NCBI GenBank assembly: GCA_039654915.1
Contig: CM077595.1
Span: 89,693,501-89,757,500, forward strand
Direction: 5' to 3'
DNA length: 64,000 bases
From: Aquilaria yunnanensis
Lineage: Eukaryota; Streptophyta; Magnoliopsida; Malvales; Thymelaeaceae
Below the pieces are notes generated by a model, which worked only from the letters and a program-made list of their open reading frames with translations, made no database searches and was not told the origin of the DNA. The translations under genes and the position numbers were made by a program. This document shows, in pieces, positions 22,944 to 34,527 of the stretch (positions are counted from its first letter, which is position 1; every line of letters begins with the position of its first letter).

Positions 22944-23202
22944 GATTGAAGGAGAGAGGTGTGAATCTAATTGGGATGAGATTGAATTTGAAAGTTAATT
23001 TGAGGAGAGAATATAATGGTCATTAAACACTCTAAAACTTACCAATCGAATAAATGTTACAAAGAATTTGAAACGGTCCAAAATAAAAACTAGTGTAAAG
23101 AATACAGAACGGATGAAGTAATAATTAGTTAATTATTAGTAATTATCTAATAATCCCCACCATCTAAGTCACACCGCTACCAACTCCTCAACTAGCCACC
23201 AC

Positions 23203-23448
23203 CTACCTACCCCCTACTTTGAATAAGGTGGCTGAAAAAGCTCGCTGCCGTTTTTCTACACAATGTCTATAAAACTTATGCTCGCAAGGCATATCCTTTT
23301 CCAAATCTTGATACACCCAATTCTCTAGACATATCACACACTTTCTATTTTCACCATCCCTGGCCTCCAAGACCAACATCACTTGGATTGATGCCCTTGA
23401 GGCCAGCCATACCATGGAGCAAAGAATCAAAGAGCGACGTGCCTTCAA
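23203..23448 (-). pseudogene. Decayed RING-H2 finger fragment captured in the CACTA element
   Basis: The minus frame (81 codons) contains CVICLENW and, after a short spacer, MPCEHKFYRHCVEK. This is the first two-thirds of a RING finger of the RNF126/MPSR1-like plant type (CVICLE...KEMPC-H-F-CVEKW). After CVEK the expected W-L and the last C-P-x-C pair are replaced: the residues read RQRAFSATLFK, so the final two zinc ligands are lost. A stop follows. An intact gene of this type would be an E3 ubiquitin ligase; this copy cannot fold a complete RING. Position inside a transposon suggests gene capture. Confidence 0.6.
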
Positions 23449-24115
23449 TCACTACCATTCCTTTGTGTAAACGAGTTGATCAAGATGATTCTCTCTCCTG
23501 ATGACGATTTTCATTCCGACACAAATTTCTTAAACCAACTAAAGAAGAAGAAGAAGAAGAAAAATAGTGGCAAATTTTTTAGAAAAGGAGAAAAAAACAA
23601 AAAAAAAAAAGAATTTTGAGAGAGAGGTTTGATTCAAGAGAGCAAAACAAATAAGATTTCAGGATGGGAACACATAGAGGTGGAAGAACGTAAAGGAAAT
23701 GTGTAAAAAGATATTTGAGATTCTAAGTTCTCAACTGAAAGTGAAAAATGAAGAAATAAGAAGCCGAATAACTTAAAATTTTGATTTAAATTTAAAAAGG
23801 CCGCTCATTGGGTGACCAACATTTTGGTCATTAGTTTAAAATTTAGACTTTCTGGTGACCATTTGACCACAAAAGTGTGGAATCAGGAAAATAATGCCTA
23901 GGAAGGTCACCAAAGGTGAATGTATAGCCACCATATTTTGGCCACTGAAATAAACAGTAGTCATTCGATCACCCAAAAAACTATTTTACTTTTTGTCCAC
24001 CGTCTTGTTGGTTATCGAAAAAACACAGTGACTCTTACCAGTCACTATTTCAAAGTTTTATTATAGTGATTATACCATCCAATAGGATGGACGTCCACCA
24101 CTAATGGTGGTAGAC

Positions 24116-24243
24116 AGTTATTATTAAGGGATGAGTAGTTACCATTTTAAATAAATATTTGTAATTATGAAGTACATAAAGTAGTTATTATGAAGGGAAA
24201 AGTTACTGTTTTAAATAAATATATGTAATCGTGAAAGAAATAA
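24116..24243. repeat. ~64-bp imperfect tandem duplication
   Basis: Two units, about 24116-24181 and 24182-24243. Both contain AGTTATTAT-AAGGGA, then 'gttac(c/t)', TTTTAAATAAATAT and TGTAAT. Confidence 0.6.
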
Positions 24244-24302
24244 GATTAAGATTTTAATCATTTATGTAGAAAAAAAACTCTCATTTTCAAATGAAAATGC
24301 TA

Positions 24303-24900
24303 GTATTATGCAATCTAGTGTGTAGTGTATTTGAAAATAGTGTCATATATTAACTAAACTAATATCTAGAACTACTATTCCGATGTCTAAAGCTACCATT
24401 CTAGTGTCTATTTTTTCTGTCTAGTTATGTTATATTAGTGTTCAGTACTGCTATTTTGATGTTTAGTATTGTTATTCTAATATATAATTCTCTCTCTGTT
24501 TCATAAAATAGATCTTTTTACTATTAACATCAATTAATTTATGATTTTATTTCTTTCAAAATTTATTATAAAATATGAATATTTTATATAAAAATGAAAC
24601 TTTAAATATTCTAGTTTCTAAATATAATTTTTAAGAATTTTTTCAATACATATTAATATAAATATGTTCATGTCAAACTTCAGTCAAAAAAGATAAAAGA
24701 GTAAATTAATACAAAACAGAAGGAGTAATATTTTTTTAGTATCTAATTATGTTATATTAATATATAAATTAGTTAGTCCAATGTCTAGGATTGTTGTTGT
24801 AATGTCTGGCATTGTTATTCTGGTGCTTGTAACTGGTGTTCTGATGTCTGATTATATTAGGTTTGTGTATAAATTAGTTAGTACTATGTTGGTTGAAGCT
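24303..24900. repeat. Degenerate short repeats split by a Stowaway-like element
   Basis: On both sides of the MITE at 24488-24730 the sequence repeats variants of 'tgtctag-attgttattct(g/a)atgt' about every 20-25 bp (24360-24485 and 24735-24890). The repeat tract therefore existed before the MITE landed in it. Confidence 0.45.
24488..24730. mobile_element. Degenerate Stowaway-like MITE
   Basis: Left end TTCTCTCTCTGTTTCATAAA and right end AAAACAGAAGGAGTAATA are decayed forms of the CTCCCTCCGT repeat. The internal order (TTAATTTATGATTTTAT, a TTCTAAATATAATTTTTAAG stretch, CAAACTTCAGTCAAAAAA) matches the Stowaway-like copies at 11599 and 38285. Confidence 0.55.
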
Positions 24901-25357
24901 GGTTAGAATATTGAAAGTTTGTCGACAAAACTAAGAAATTGTAATTAATTTGGATCTGTTAGCAATAGAAACAGTAAATATATTTTATTTAAAAAAAATA
25001 TCCTGAAAATATCATAATTATCCTCCAATTAATAATGATATCTAAATATCAAAAAACTATCTTATCCATCTAATTTTCGCATTGCACAATTGTTAACACC
25101 GTTAGTGTTCCATCTTGTGATGGACAAGAGAAGTCCTCGCAGTACTTTAGGATTTGAAGTGTTTAGCATCAAGTTTAACAAACTCTGTGGGGTTTAACTT
25201 TAATTAATAAACATCCTAATGTACCTTTGCCTTTTCTTTACTAAAAACATTAAAATGTAGGCCATATAAGCATATTAGTCTTATTTCTATTGGAATCATT
25301 GACCGAATAACATAATTACAAACAAAGCCTAAGATAAAACTTTTAATAGTAAAAGGA
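24901..25357. other. Intergenic, no gene seen
   Basis: AT-rich, no coding signal and no recognised ends. Confidence 0.5.
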
Positions 25358-25792
25358 ATAATTACAATTTGTCTCATAAAGTTTAGGTGAAATTATACCT
25401 TGTCTCTTTTGTTTAAAAAATACAAAATTTGCCCATGTCTTTTTAATACAGTCAAACAGCAACATCTGAAATTTTAATTTAGAATTTACAGTAATCATTT
25501 TCAAGTAATTTCAATTTGTATGAGATTTTTTTTATAGTTAATTGACATTAAAAAAATACTATTTTTTATTCACATAAAGAAAAAAAATTAATAATTTAAA
25601 ATGTTCATCAACTGTAAACAAAATACCATACATATTGATGTTACTAGAAAATAATTACTGTAATATTTAAATTAAGATTTCAGAAGTTACTGTCAAATTG
25701 TATTAAAAAAATAGAGAGCAAAGAGTATATTTCTGGAGCGGCATGGTGCAAATTGTAATTTTACCTAAACTTTATGAGGTAAATTATAATTA
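25358..25792. mobile_element. Foldback MITE, ~435 bp
   Basis: The left arm ATAATTACAATTTGTCTCAT plus AAAGTTTAGGTGAAATTA pairs with the right arm TAATTTTACCTAAACTTT plus ATGAGGTAAATTATAATTA. Inner segments (AACAGCAACATCTGAAATTT, and TTTCAGAAGTTACTGTCAAA on the right) also pair. Related in layout to 38808-39262 and 57571-58020. Confidence 0.7.
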
Positions 25793-27644
25793 ATGTAGAT
25801 TTGGAACAATAATATGTATAAAAAAAACACTAACAAATATTATGAAATGGAGGAATTATTTATGGCCTTTTTACGAACAGTTGGATTTCCGAAACGAGGC
25901 CAGCAACAAAATGGCTTGCACCCAGCCCAGTTTCGCCTTGGGTTCGATCATGCAAAAGCTGCCTGGGCCCTTAGCAAGCCAATTTGCTTTTACAAGTAAA
26001 TACTGTAATTGCTTTCATTTTCATTTTAAGATGACTCACACTAGGTTTGTGATTACTGCGACCTTCATAAGGTATTCTTCTAATCCAATCCAAGCCAAGC
26101 TCTTACTTTACTAGGACGAACATCTGTTGGGTAAATAGGCCGCGCGTACACAACACTGCTTCTGCCTAGAAACTTTTGGGCATGGCATAAACTGATTTTG
26201 AATTTCTTGGTGTCCGTGGAATTCCTTGAAAGCTTCTTGAAAGAAGTATCGATTCTGTCCATTTGAAATTGGGTTTAGAGGACCACACACGTTTGTGCGT
26301 ACTTGTTTGGAGCAGCTTGGCAATTAAAGTGGGTAAGGACCTATTGGCCTGCCATGTCAAGATCAGGCCGGATGCTAATTGCCACAATTAATGCTACTGT
26401 CATGAACCTACATGACCTTGAGTCTATTTAGCAGAAAGCTCTCTGCCTTTGCAGCTTCAGGATGTTCGGATAAAAAACTGGTATTTGTGCCTTCTTTCTT
26501 TAGTTTCCTCATTGTTTTTTTTTTTTTTAATTTCATAAACACCACAGGAAATAATGATCTAACTGTTGGGGCCTACCAGTCATGAGCTTTTGTTTTGGGC
26601 ATCATATGAAAAAAGAGATGCTCTAAAGGGCCTTGCAACCACTGTTCTCAGGTAGGCATTTGAAGTTTGGAGGTTGGAACTGTACTTCAATGGAAGTAAC
26701 GCATTACCCGTAATTTTCTTAGTATATATGACAAACAATATTTGCTGAGTCCACTTCTAACAACCAATATGACTTCTAATCCTCATCCTCCAATTATCAC
26801 CTTCACCAAAATTCTGGTTGTGTAATAGAGTTAAAAGGTCGATGAGTTTTCGATAAATTAACAGCTTTTGTGAACCAGTGCCTTATCTTTGTAGGGCTCC
26901 ATGACATTGGATACATATGGAATTAAGAGTGCAAGGGGAAGCATGTGCCGAATAAATGGTGAAGGAGATTTAATTACCCTGTGACTGTTAGGAAAGGATA
27001 AGAAACTTATGGTTTTGGTTTATCGATGAAGAGATAATGAAAGTGTTTGATGAGGTTAATTTCTAGCAGTTGTTACTCAGCAACATTGGCTGTTAAAATT
27101 AGAATTCAACTGATGAGTGAGAGCTAAAAGACAAGGTTCACTCTGCCGATGGCTCAGAGAGATGGATTTGGCAGTGTGTGGCTAAAATAGTTCAAAAGGG
27201 ATAAGATTGTCTCGGAAATTTATCTTAAATCTCTGTTGCCAACTTTCTTGCTGGAATTTGGAGCTGTGGATCGAGGATCAGTATTCTCTCAGTTGATTTT
27301 TTTTGGGGGGGGTGGGGGGTGTCGCCTTATAAGACAGGATTCATGATTTTGGAACAGCTGGCAGCGTGAAATTTCTCATTATTTCTGATAGCAACGTAAA
27401 AAGATTAAACAAATCCTCCATGATATGTGTTCCTCAGACTTCCTGGCTTTGTTAGGCTTCACCGAAAAGAAAGAAAAGGAAAAAAAAAGGAAAATTGTCT
27501 TGTTGGGTTTTAATTGAGAAGGAAAAGTAAGATCCTTGGAAATCAGAACTGGTTTCCATCTCTTAAGTCTAGGTGATGCAGCCTTTTTTAAGGATAGAAA
27601 TGCTGTTGTTATTTTCGCTATTATGTACTATTATAATTATCATG
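25793..27644. other. Intergenic, no convincing gene
   Basis: Moderately mixed composition. Short frames at 25814-26387 on both strands overlap one another and have no family features. Poly-T at 26518-26529 and a G-rich tract at 27305-27320 are simple sequence. No matching terminal repeats were found. Confidence 0.45.
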
Positions 27645-28880
27645 AACATATATCTAATTAGATATAAAAGAGGTTTTATAAGTTTACCCCCGAATATTTC
27701 TATTCTCAACTGGTTCTCTTTCCTAGTCATCGCTGCCGCTCTTCTTGCCTCAGTCTTTCTCACCGTTATCTTTCTCAATTGATTTCTATTCTCACCGCCG
27801 TGAGCCGCTCTTCCCGCCAGCGATCACTGCACGTTTCCTTTGAGATCAAATTCGCAACTGCTAGAGTGAGGAAGGACGCGATGGATTCCGGAGCTCTCCT
27901 TTTCATCGCCGCCTGCTCTTCTCCCTCTTCATTTCGATTATCACAAAGCAGACCACTGCCGCTCGGAGTGTCTCAGTGATCGAATCTCTGCTTGATCAAA
28001 TCGCCACCTAATCGAATCACATCGCCTAATCGAATAGCCTTTCTGATTGCCGATCAATGTCTAATCTCGTCAATTACACGTCAATCTCTCATTGACGCTT
28101 CAGATCTCTCACCTAAGGCGAGGATGGAGGTGAGGCCATGAGGCGAGTTAGAGAAGGCAAAGCGGCGAGGTAAACATGCATGGAGGGCAGAGGTGAGGCG
28201 GTGTGAAGGATGAAGAGAAGCAACAAGGAGGCGGTGATGGTGAATTGCTTCATGTGGCGATGGCAAGGTAAACAAACTGTGGGGAGGATGTGGAGGCATT
28301 TTGTAATCATTGACATATTGCCCCAGACATTTTGTAATTTTTTAAATGATTATTTAGGCACTTTTAAATATTGATTTAGACACTTTTAAATTTCTTTGTA
28401 GACACTTCTTTTATTATTTCGTATACATTTTTATTATCATGAAAATAAATTGTTTGCGTATTGTTTTAGATATTTTGTCACTTTTCTTTAGACACTTTTA
28501 CATATTCATTCAGACACCTTTTTATTGTTTCAATTAGTTATTTTTTAAGAGAGTAAATTGTTTACGTATTGGTCAGACACTTCTAAATATTTCTTCAGAC
28601 GCTTTTTGATATCTATTCAGACACTTTTTGATATTCATTCAAACACTTTTTATTATTTCAAATATGACGTATGACATATACAACAAAATTATGACATATG
28701 ATAGTTCAGTGACGATGTCGGCGCCAGCGCCAGCATCGGCAAAGATAGCAGCAGTAAGCTATGGTTTTTATAGAAAATAATATTTTAACTAAGTGTATTT
28801 TTTTCAATTTTTTTAATGCTTTATATCTTATATATAGAAGATTAAGGTTTGGGTTAATATGTCTAATTAGACATAGATAA
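27645..28880. mobile_element. Unclassified TIR element with palindromic TCTAATTAGA ends, copy 1 of 3
   Basis: The left end carries ATATATCTAATTAGATATAA then TTATAAGTTTACCCC. The right end carries GGTTAATATGTCTAATTAGACATAG. Sequence outside the palindromes also pairs (GTACTATTATAATTATCAT with ATAACTAATTATGTACTAC). Interior order: a GC-rich block (27715-28300, small frames only), an AT-rich tract of about 25-bp 'agacacttttaaatattc' repeats (28320-28660), then a short GC-rich block (28700-28760). No transposase. Compare 33000-34527 and 52838-54116. Confidence 0.6.
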
Positions 28881-29007
28881 ATAATAAAATAACTAATTAT
28901 GTACTACTACTATTTGCTATTAACAGAGATGAGCTACGCGACAAGAGGTAGCGCTAGCTAGCTCTCTTCTTCACGTAACACTTAAACCTCCTTATCTTGG
29001 TGAAAGA

Positions 29008-29025
29008 GGGGGGGGGGGGGGGGGG
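29008..29025. repeat. Homopolymer run of 18 G
   Basis: Eighteen consecutive G on the + strand. It could form a G-quadruplex, and its length is prone to sequencing and replication slippage. Confidence 0.8.
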
Positions 29026-29036
29026 TGTGGGCCTTG

Positions 29037-29076
29037 GGTTTAATACCAAAATTTTAGGTTTAATACCAAAATTTTA
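29037..29076. repeat. 20-bp direct tandem duplication
   Basis: GGTTTAATACCAAAATTTTA occurs twice in a row without mismatch, just after the G run. Confidence 0.85.
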
Positions 29077-29838
29077 TCACAAACAATTAAGCTAGCTGGT
29101 AAAGTGGTAATTTCTTGTATTCCGAAGAATAACGATGGAGTTGGGGCCACTTTGCAAACAAGAAGTAAAGGGAGACGAAACCTAGTCCTAATGTCCTATG
29201 AGGACTTTAATTTCTCTGCTGATACCTGAAAAAGGAAACAAGGGGCATCCTTTCAGTCACTAATTTATCAGATGGTTCGATTAGGTCACCGGGGCCACAG
29301 TTTATTATTACATCATCAATTTTGGTAGGCTGGTAGCCAACAGTTAAATCACTATATATGTCCTGACCTCTCTATTCTATGTCGATTCTGGCTTATGGTT
29401 TTATTGAATTTGTCATATATACCTTATTACTCCCTGGGAATGGGACAAAGTGGAGGGAAGAAGTGAAGGGAGAAGAAAGATTTCAAGTTCGCCTCATTTT
29501 TTTCAATTCAAGTTTAACCAATTCTCTCCGTCCCTCTTGTCAAATCTTGAAAGAACGACTCAACAAATAAAACCCACGGCTAGCCTGTGTTTGTGTCAAA
29601 TACGTACCTTATACCCTGTCTTTTACAATGGACGCATGTCATATAGACGATAAAATCGAATCCACACAGAAAGCTATGGGCCTTGTCCTTGCCTGAGTTC
29701 CACCCTCCTCGATCAGGTCAAGTGTGAAAAATTACCACAGGATAATTAAGCCGACAAGATATATAGAGAATAAAAACCAATCAATGCTATTAAAACTCGA
29801 AAACGACTTAAGAGATGATGACTCCGGACAAAGTAAAA

Positions 29839-30028
29839 TATTCCTCCATCCCATATTTTTTATATTATTATTTATTATTTTTAAAAAAATATATATTTAG
29901 AAACTATAAGACATAATTTTTTAAGTATAAGTTTTTAAAAATTTTTATTTAATAATATACAAATAAAGTTAAGTCAAAATTAAATTAAAAAATTGAAATA
30001 GTAGAAAAAAATTTGAACGCAAGAAGTA
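29839..30028. mobile_element. Degenerate Stowaway-like MITE
   Basis: It starts AAATATTCCTCCATCCCATA and continues with ATATATATTTAGAAACTATA and ACAAATAAAGTTAAGTCAAA, both features of the Stowaway-like copies in this window. The right end is poorly kept (GAACGCAAGAAGTAAATA). Confidence 0.55.
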
Positions 30029-30186
30029 AATAAATAACAGTACTATTCTTTGATTGATCAATTTCACTCAATGAATGCAAAAATGGTTGGTAGAAGGGTA
30101 ATTTGATGTGATGCCGTTTTTAGAAACAAAGAAGTTGTCCCTCAGGGCTTTTTTGAGTTGGGAAACTAGCAAGATACTAAGTTCAA

Positions 30187-31577
30187 CAATATTTGTTTGG
30201 TAAAATTCATAAATAGTTAAAAATCTTTAATTATCATTATATTTTAATCCTTAACCTATTAAATATTTTTTTTGGTCATAAATTTATTAAAATTGTTTCA
30301 TTTTAGTCTCTCATAAGATAGAATCTACCAATTTAAAATAACTGTCTATAGGGCTGTAAGCGAATCAAACGAATATGAACATACAAATACAAGTTTATTT
30401 GTTTAATTTTTAATGAACACGAATATTAGACGAACGCAATTTCTTTGTTCGTATTAATTCGTTTATTAATAAATGAATACGAACACGAACAAACCATATT
30501 CTTATTCGTTCGTTTAATTTTTAATGAACATGAGCAATAAACGAATGCAATTTCTCTGTTCGTGTTTATTTGTTTATTAATAAATGAACACGAATATAAA
30601 CATGAACAATTAAAGTTTATGGTTACCATAAATCTAAATTTGAATGAGTCTAATAATGGTTGACAGGGTAATAAGCGATAGTGAGAGAGATTATGGGTTA
30701 AGGCTATGAGGCTCGGCTTGATGCTGAAGCATATTCACGCTGTAAGGGAAATGACTGATTATGTTTGAAAAAATAAAGACAATAGATTAATTTAGGGGAG
30801 ATTGAAGTAGAATAATGTGTGTCTGGAGTAGGTGGACACTAATAAAAATATATGATATATAAAATATATATAATAATAAACATACAAGTAATATGTAAAT
30901 GAACAAATAAATAGACATAAATGAACAAATAAATAAATGAATATAAACAAACAATAACCGAATGGTTTGTGAATGTAAATAAATGAATGAGACTTTGTTC
31001 GTGTTCATTCGTTTAACTAGTCAAACAGAAAAATTTATTCGTATTCATTCATTTAACTAAATAAACGAATATAAAGAAACTCTTGCCGAACGGTTTACTA
31101 AACACTCTGTTCGTTTACACCCCTAACTGTCTGACATAAACTTTTGAAATTCTAATCAAATGTTCAGTAATTGTCTTTCACTAAATTTAAATTATATAAA
31201 TAACTTTTTCACAATAATAGACACTTTCAATTAGCAACTTTTGTTGCCTAAATAAAGCAAGTTCAATTTATAAATTGAAAAAAATGGTGATTTGAATTGC
31301 CTATTAATTATAAAAAATACTATATAAATTAAATTTGTTATAAGATAATTACCGAATAGCTTAAATTATAATCTAAAAAATTGTTATTAGAAAAATATTT
31401 TGAATTAACATATTCCATCCAATGAGGGACCAAAATGAGACCTTGTTAATAGATTTATGACTAAAGCAAAAGGTCTTTAATAGGTTTAGGACCAAATTAG
31501 AAGAGTTAATAGGTTAGGGACTAAAATAGAATGATAATTAAAGATTATGGACCATCCACACAATTTATCAAACATTG
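30187..31577. mobile_element. Long-TIR MITE interrupted by a hAT-like element
   Basis: The left arm (30187-30340: CAATATTTGTTTGGTAAAAT, AAATCTTTAATTATCATT, 'ttaacctattaaat') is complementary to the right arm (31425-31577: 'ggttagggactaaaatag', AATGATAATTAAAGATT, ATCAAACATTG). Both arms are separated by their own AT-rich middle and by the 777-bp insertion at 30349-31125. Related copies: 40645-41172 and a partial one near 62560-62930. Confidence 0.7.
30349..31125. mobile_element. hAT-like non-autonomous element nested in a MITE
   Basis: Termini TAGGGCTGTAAGCGAA and TTCGTTTACACCCCTA are imperfect inverted repeats of the TAGGGGTGTAAAC type common in plant hAT elements. ACTGTCT is duplicated on both sides (ACTGTCTA / ACTGTCTG, 7 of 8), matching the 8-bp duplication of hAT. 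Arms consist of 'gttcgttta / taaacgaac' motifs. The centre (30600-30760) is unique. Related to 16487-17183 in reverse orientation. Confidence 0.75.
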
Positions 31578-31696
31578 TTTAATCTACTTATCGGTAATAT
31601 TCTAGATAGTAATTAAGTAGACGGTTCATATATGAGGGAATATTAGGTAATTTGTGTTTAATCACCATCCATCACATCATTTAGAGAAAAAAATTA

Positions 31697-32925
31697 AGGG
31701 TGAATACAAAAACCCCTCAAGTTTGCTCAAAAAATTCATTTTCACCAACTTCGGTGAAATTATCTTTAGCTCCACTCGAAATTAAATTTGCCACAGTTCA
31801 AAATAAAAGATATGAACAAAGAAGAAAAGCAATGAAATTTGCAGTGTCTTGAGGGAATGATTAGCTGGATGATGTGCCTGCCGATCTGCACTGAAACCAT
31901 TGTCCTCGTCCTCCCACCCACTGTTGCCATCTTTATTTCCACTGCTCCTCCGTGGACCATTCCGATCCTAGTTTAACCATTCAGATGCAATTGCAAATCT
32001 TATCACCGAAAAGGACTAAAAGGGTTGTCATGTATATAGATCTATGTTCAATTTAAAGGTGAGTTCTTCAGCCTTGAGATCGAGGAGGTGTTTTTTTTGT
32101 AGCGTTTCTTTGATCCGTGAATCATTGAATGAGAGGAACGTCCAAACGCACGAGTTGTATTGGCTCCTCTGTTGGCTCTGTATGTTTAGAAGGTATTTGA
32201 TGAAATGTCTAAACTAAGTTGCAAATATAAATGAGAAAAAATAGTTTTATGAAATGTTATAAAATATTAAATTAGGTTAAACCAAGAAAAAAATTCTTGT
32301 TCTTCTTGGATGTGTTAGCGATATAGAGATTGTTGTTCTCTTGATAAGAACCAAGATCAATTCCTTTTTGGTCCTCTCCTCATCGAGCGCGCACAATGGT
32401 AGAAAGATGTTGAATAGAACTGGGCGAAGCTCGATATCTTTGCACATGAGCACATCAATCAGAACGGCAATTGGGTACAAAGGCTCGTAGATCATTCCCA
32501 TGGGTAAGTAATAGTTGAATCTTTTAAACAATGAGGTCAACAAAAAAAATTCCACTCAAATTCTTGAGCTGAATCTAACTGAGAAACGGAAATTTGTAAC
32601 AACAAAAATTCCCACGCTGAATCAAAAGTTTTACCTTGTAGCTCCAAAAAATTTGTACTGGAGCAAGTCGAAATGACGGGGGGGAAAAAAGAAAGAGAAA
32701 GAGATCTATAATTTTTTTTTCAGATAACAATAGTCACTTAAGATCCCGTCATTTTCGATGGTGACGAAGGACTTCCCTAAGGGTATATCTAGGCTTAAGT
32801 TCACAAAATTGGGCAGGGCCCTCCATGGAATGACAGAGGAAGGTAACAAAAGGGGCACACTGTAGAATTCACAAACAAGAGAGGCATGGTGTTTTTTTTA
32901 CCAAACATTGGGGGGTTTCCTTCTA
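31697..32925. mobile_element. Possible foldback/Pack-type element
   Basis: The left end 'gaatacaaaaacccctcaagtttgctcaa' region (31697 on) and the right end 'accaaacattggggggtttcc' region (to about 32925) are imperfect complements. The inside is GC-richer than its flanks. It holds a 92-aa minus frame (32277-32555) and a 64-aa minus frame (31766-31960), neither of which I recognise. Confidence 0.35.
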
Positions 32926-32999
32926 ATTGACCTATCATTTAAAACGAATCTTCCCTGCATGTTAAGCATTTAATCTCCTCATACTAAGGATATGGTGAG

Positions 33000-34527
33000 C
33001 TGCCTAATTAAACATAGAAGGTGATTTTTCAAATTTACCTCTTACCCTAAATTCTTTTTTGTTTTCCCAAGCCACGTTCCTCGATTCTCTTTGGCCTTCT
33101 TTCATGATGGTGCCCAAGTTAACTGCCGATTAGCATTCACCAACTGCTCCTCAATTCCACAAACCCAAAACTGCACTGAAGACGAACTCTGCTAACTAAG
33201 AGAAGAGATCGTGATCATGATTTGCAGCCACTGGCCATGAGAAGAGAAATCGGAGCATAATCTCAGTCGTTAGTGAAGAGAAAAGCCAAATTAGAGCAGG
33301 GGAGCGAGAAGTGGGAGAATAACAGACGATCAAACGATGAGTGATAAGAGGACTATCGGACGTTGAACGACGAACGATAACGATGAGCGATAGGACAACA
33401 GATGACAATAAGCGACATGACGACTGACGACAGACAATTGGACGATGAGCCATGGAGGATGAAAGAGAGATTGAACTTGAAAATCCGTCGGTCAGGGAGA
33501 ACAAGTGCTACTGCTTTGTTTGATTGCAGGAGAGTGAGAAGTACAAGAAATGCACAAGGCGCAATTTTTTAGTTTTAGTACATGCTTATTTACATTTTTG
33601 TATTATTATTAAGACACATTTACAAATTTATTTGAACACTTTGTCCTATTTTTTCAAATATTATTAAATTTGAAGATAATTTTTTATATTATTTGTACTC
33701 ACTTTTATATATATTCATAGACACTTTTACATATTTTTATAGACGATTTAACATATTACTCCAGCCATTTTCACATACAATATTAGACACTCTTACATAT
33801 TAATTCAGACATTTTTTACTTATTGAATCAAACGCTTTATTTTTTAATAGAGTAAATTATATGCATATTACCTTAAACATTTTTACATCTTTCTTCAGAC
33901 ACTTTTGTATATTCCTTCAAATACTTTTACAATTTATATATTGTCTAAAAAATAAAATGTTTGCATATTATCATGCACTTTTACATACTTATTTAGATAC
34001 TTTTAGATATTTCTTAAGACACTTTTACATTTTACATATTGTTTGAAGAAAACAAAATATTTACGTACTATGCTATACACTTCACATAATTTGCTAGACA
34101 TTTTTACCTATTATTTTAGACATTTATGCATATTGTCTTTAACACTTTTCCAGCTTACTTTTGTACACAACTTGTTGGTGGCAATTGTTGAGGAGAAGAC
34201 TGGAGGCTTTAACTGGCACAATCTGAAGGCAATAACTAGCAGATCTGGAGGTAAGCAATAACGGTATGATTTGGAGGTGGACAATGATATTGCACGCGAA
34301 CAGCTGTGAAATCTAAAGATGACCGATGGCAGTAAGATCTTTACATGATGATCTGGAACTAAAGATTGTCTGTCAGAGGCGGCGGTAGCAGCAGCAGTTG
34401 TAAGCTAGGGTTTATGGGAGTTGAGGGTAATTTTAGGTCCAGGAGCAACTTAGTTAAATTTTAAATTTGCTTGTGGATTAAATATAGGAGATTATGGATG
34501 GGTTAGTGTATCTAATTAGACATATGC
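33000..34527. mobile_element. Unclassified TIR element with palindromic TCTAATTAGA ends, copy 2 of 3
   Basis: The left end is CTGCCTAATTAAACATAGAA then TTTTTCAAATTTACC. The right end is TGGGTTAGTGTATCTAATTAGACATATGCC. Same plan as copies 1 and 3: a GC-rich block (33060-33560), a long tract of 'agacacttttacatatt' repeats (33600-34150), then a shorter GC-rich block with AGCAGCAGCAG (34170-34420). Longest of the three. No transposase. Confidence 0.6.

Larger units (their letters stand above)
21448..24068. mobile_element. Non-autonomous CACTA element, ~2.6 kb
   Basis: It starts CACTATAAGAGAAAG and ends TTTATTATAGTG, with inverted CACTATAA termini flanked by a 3-bp ATT on both sides, as expected for CACTA transposons. 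Subterminal regions hold many 'ggtcac/gtgacc' and 'gtcact/agtgac' motifs on both sides (21500-21640 and 23800-24055). No transposase frame remains. The interior contains a MITE (21906-22242), unrecognised open frames near 22439-22943 and a RING-finger gene fragment (23203-23448). Confidence 0.75.
28881..29838. other. Intergenic with simple repeats
   Basis: No gene. Includes a run of 18 G at 29008-29025 and a 20-bp direct duplication at 29037-29076. The short frames at 29379-29653 show no family features. Confidence 0.5.

Noticed and set aside
23000..23125. Another Stowaway-like MITE inside the CACTA element
   Set aside because: Only a weak right-end-like 'acagaacggatgaagtaata' is visible; no matching left end.
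28310..34150. CRISPR-like or satellite array ('agacacttttacatatt' repeats)
   Set aside because: Repeats are imperfect, without spacers of fixed length, and are internal parts of the three-copy element family in a plant nuclear genome.
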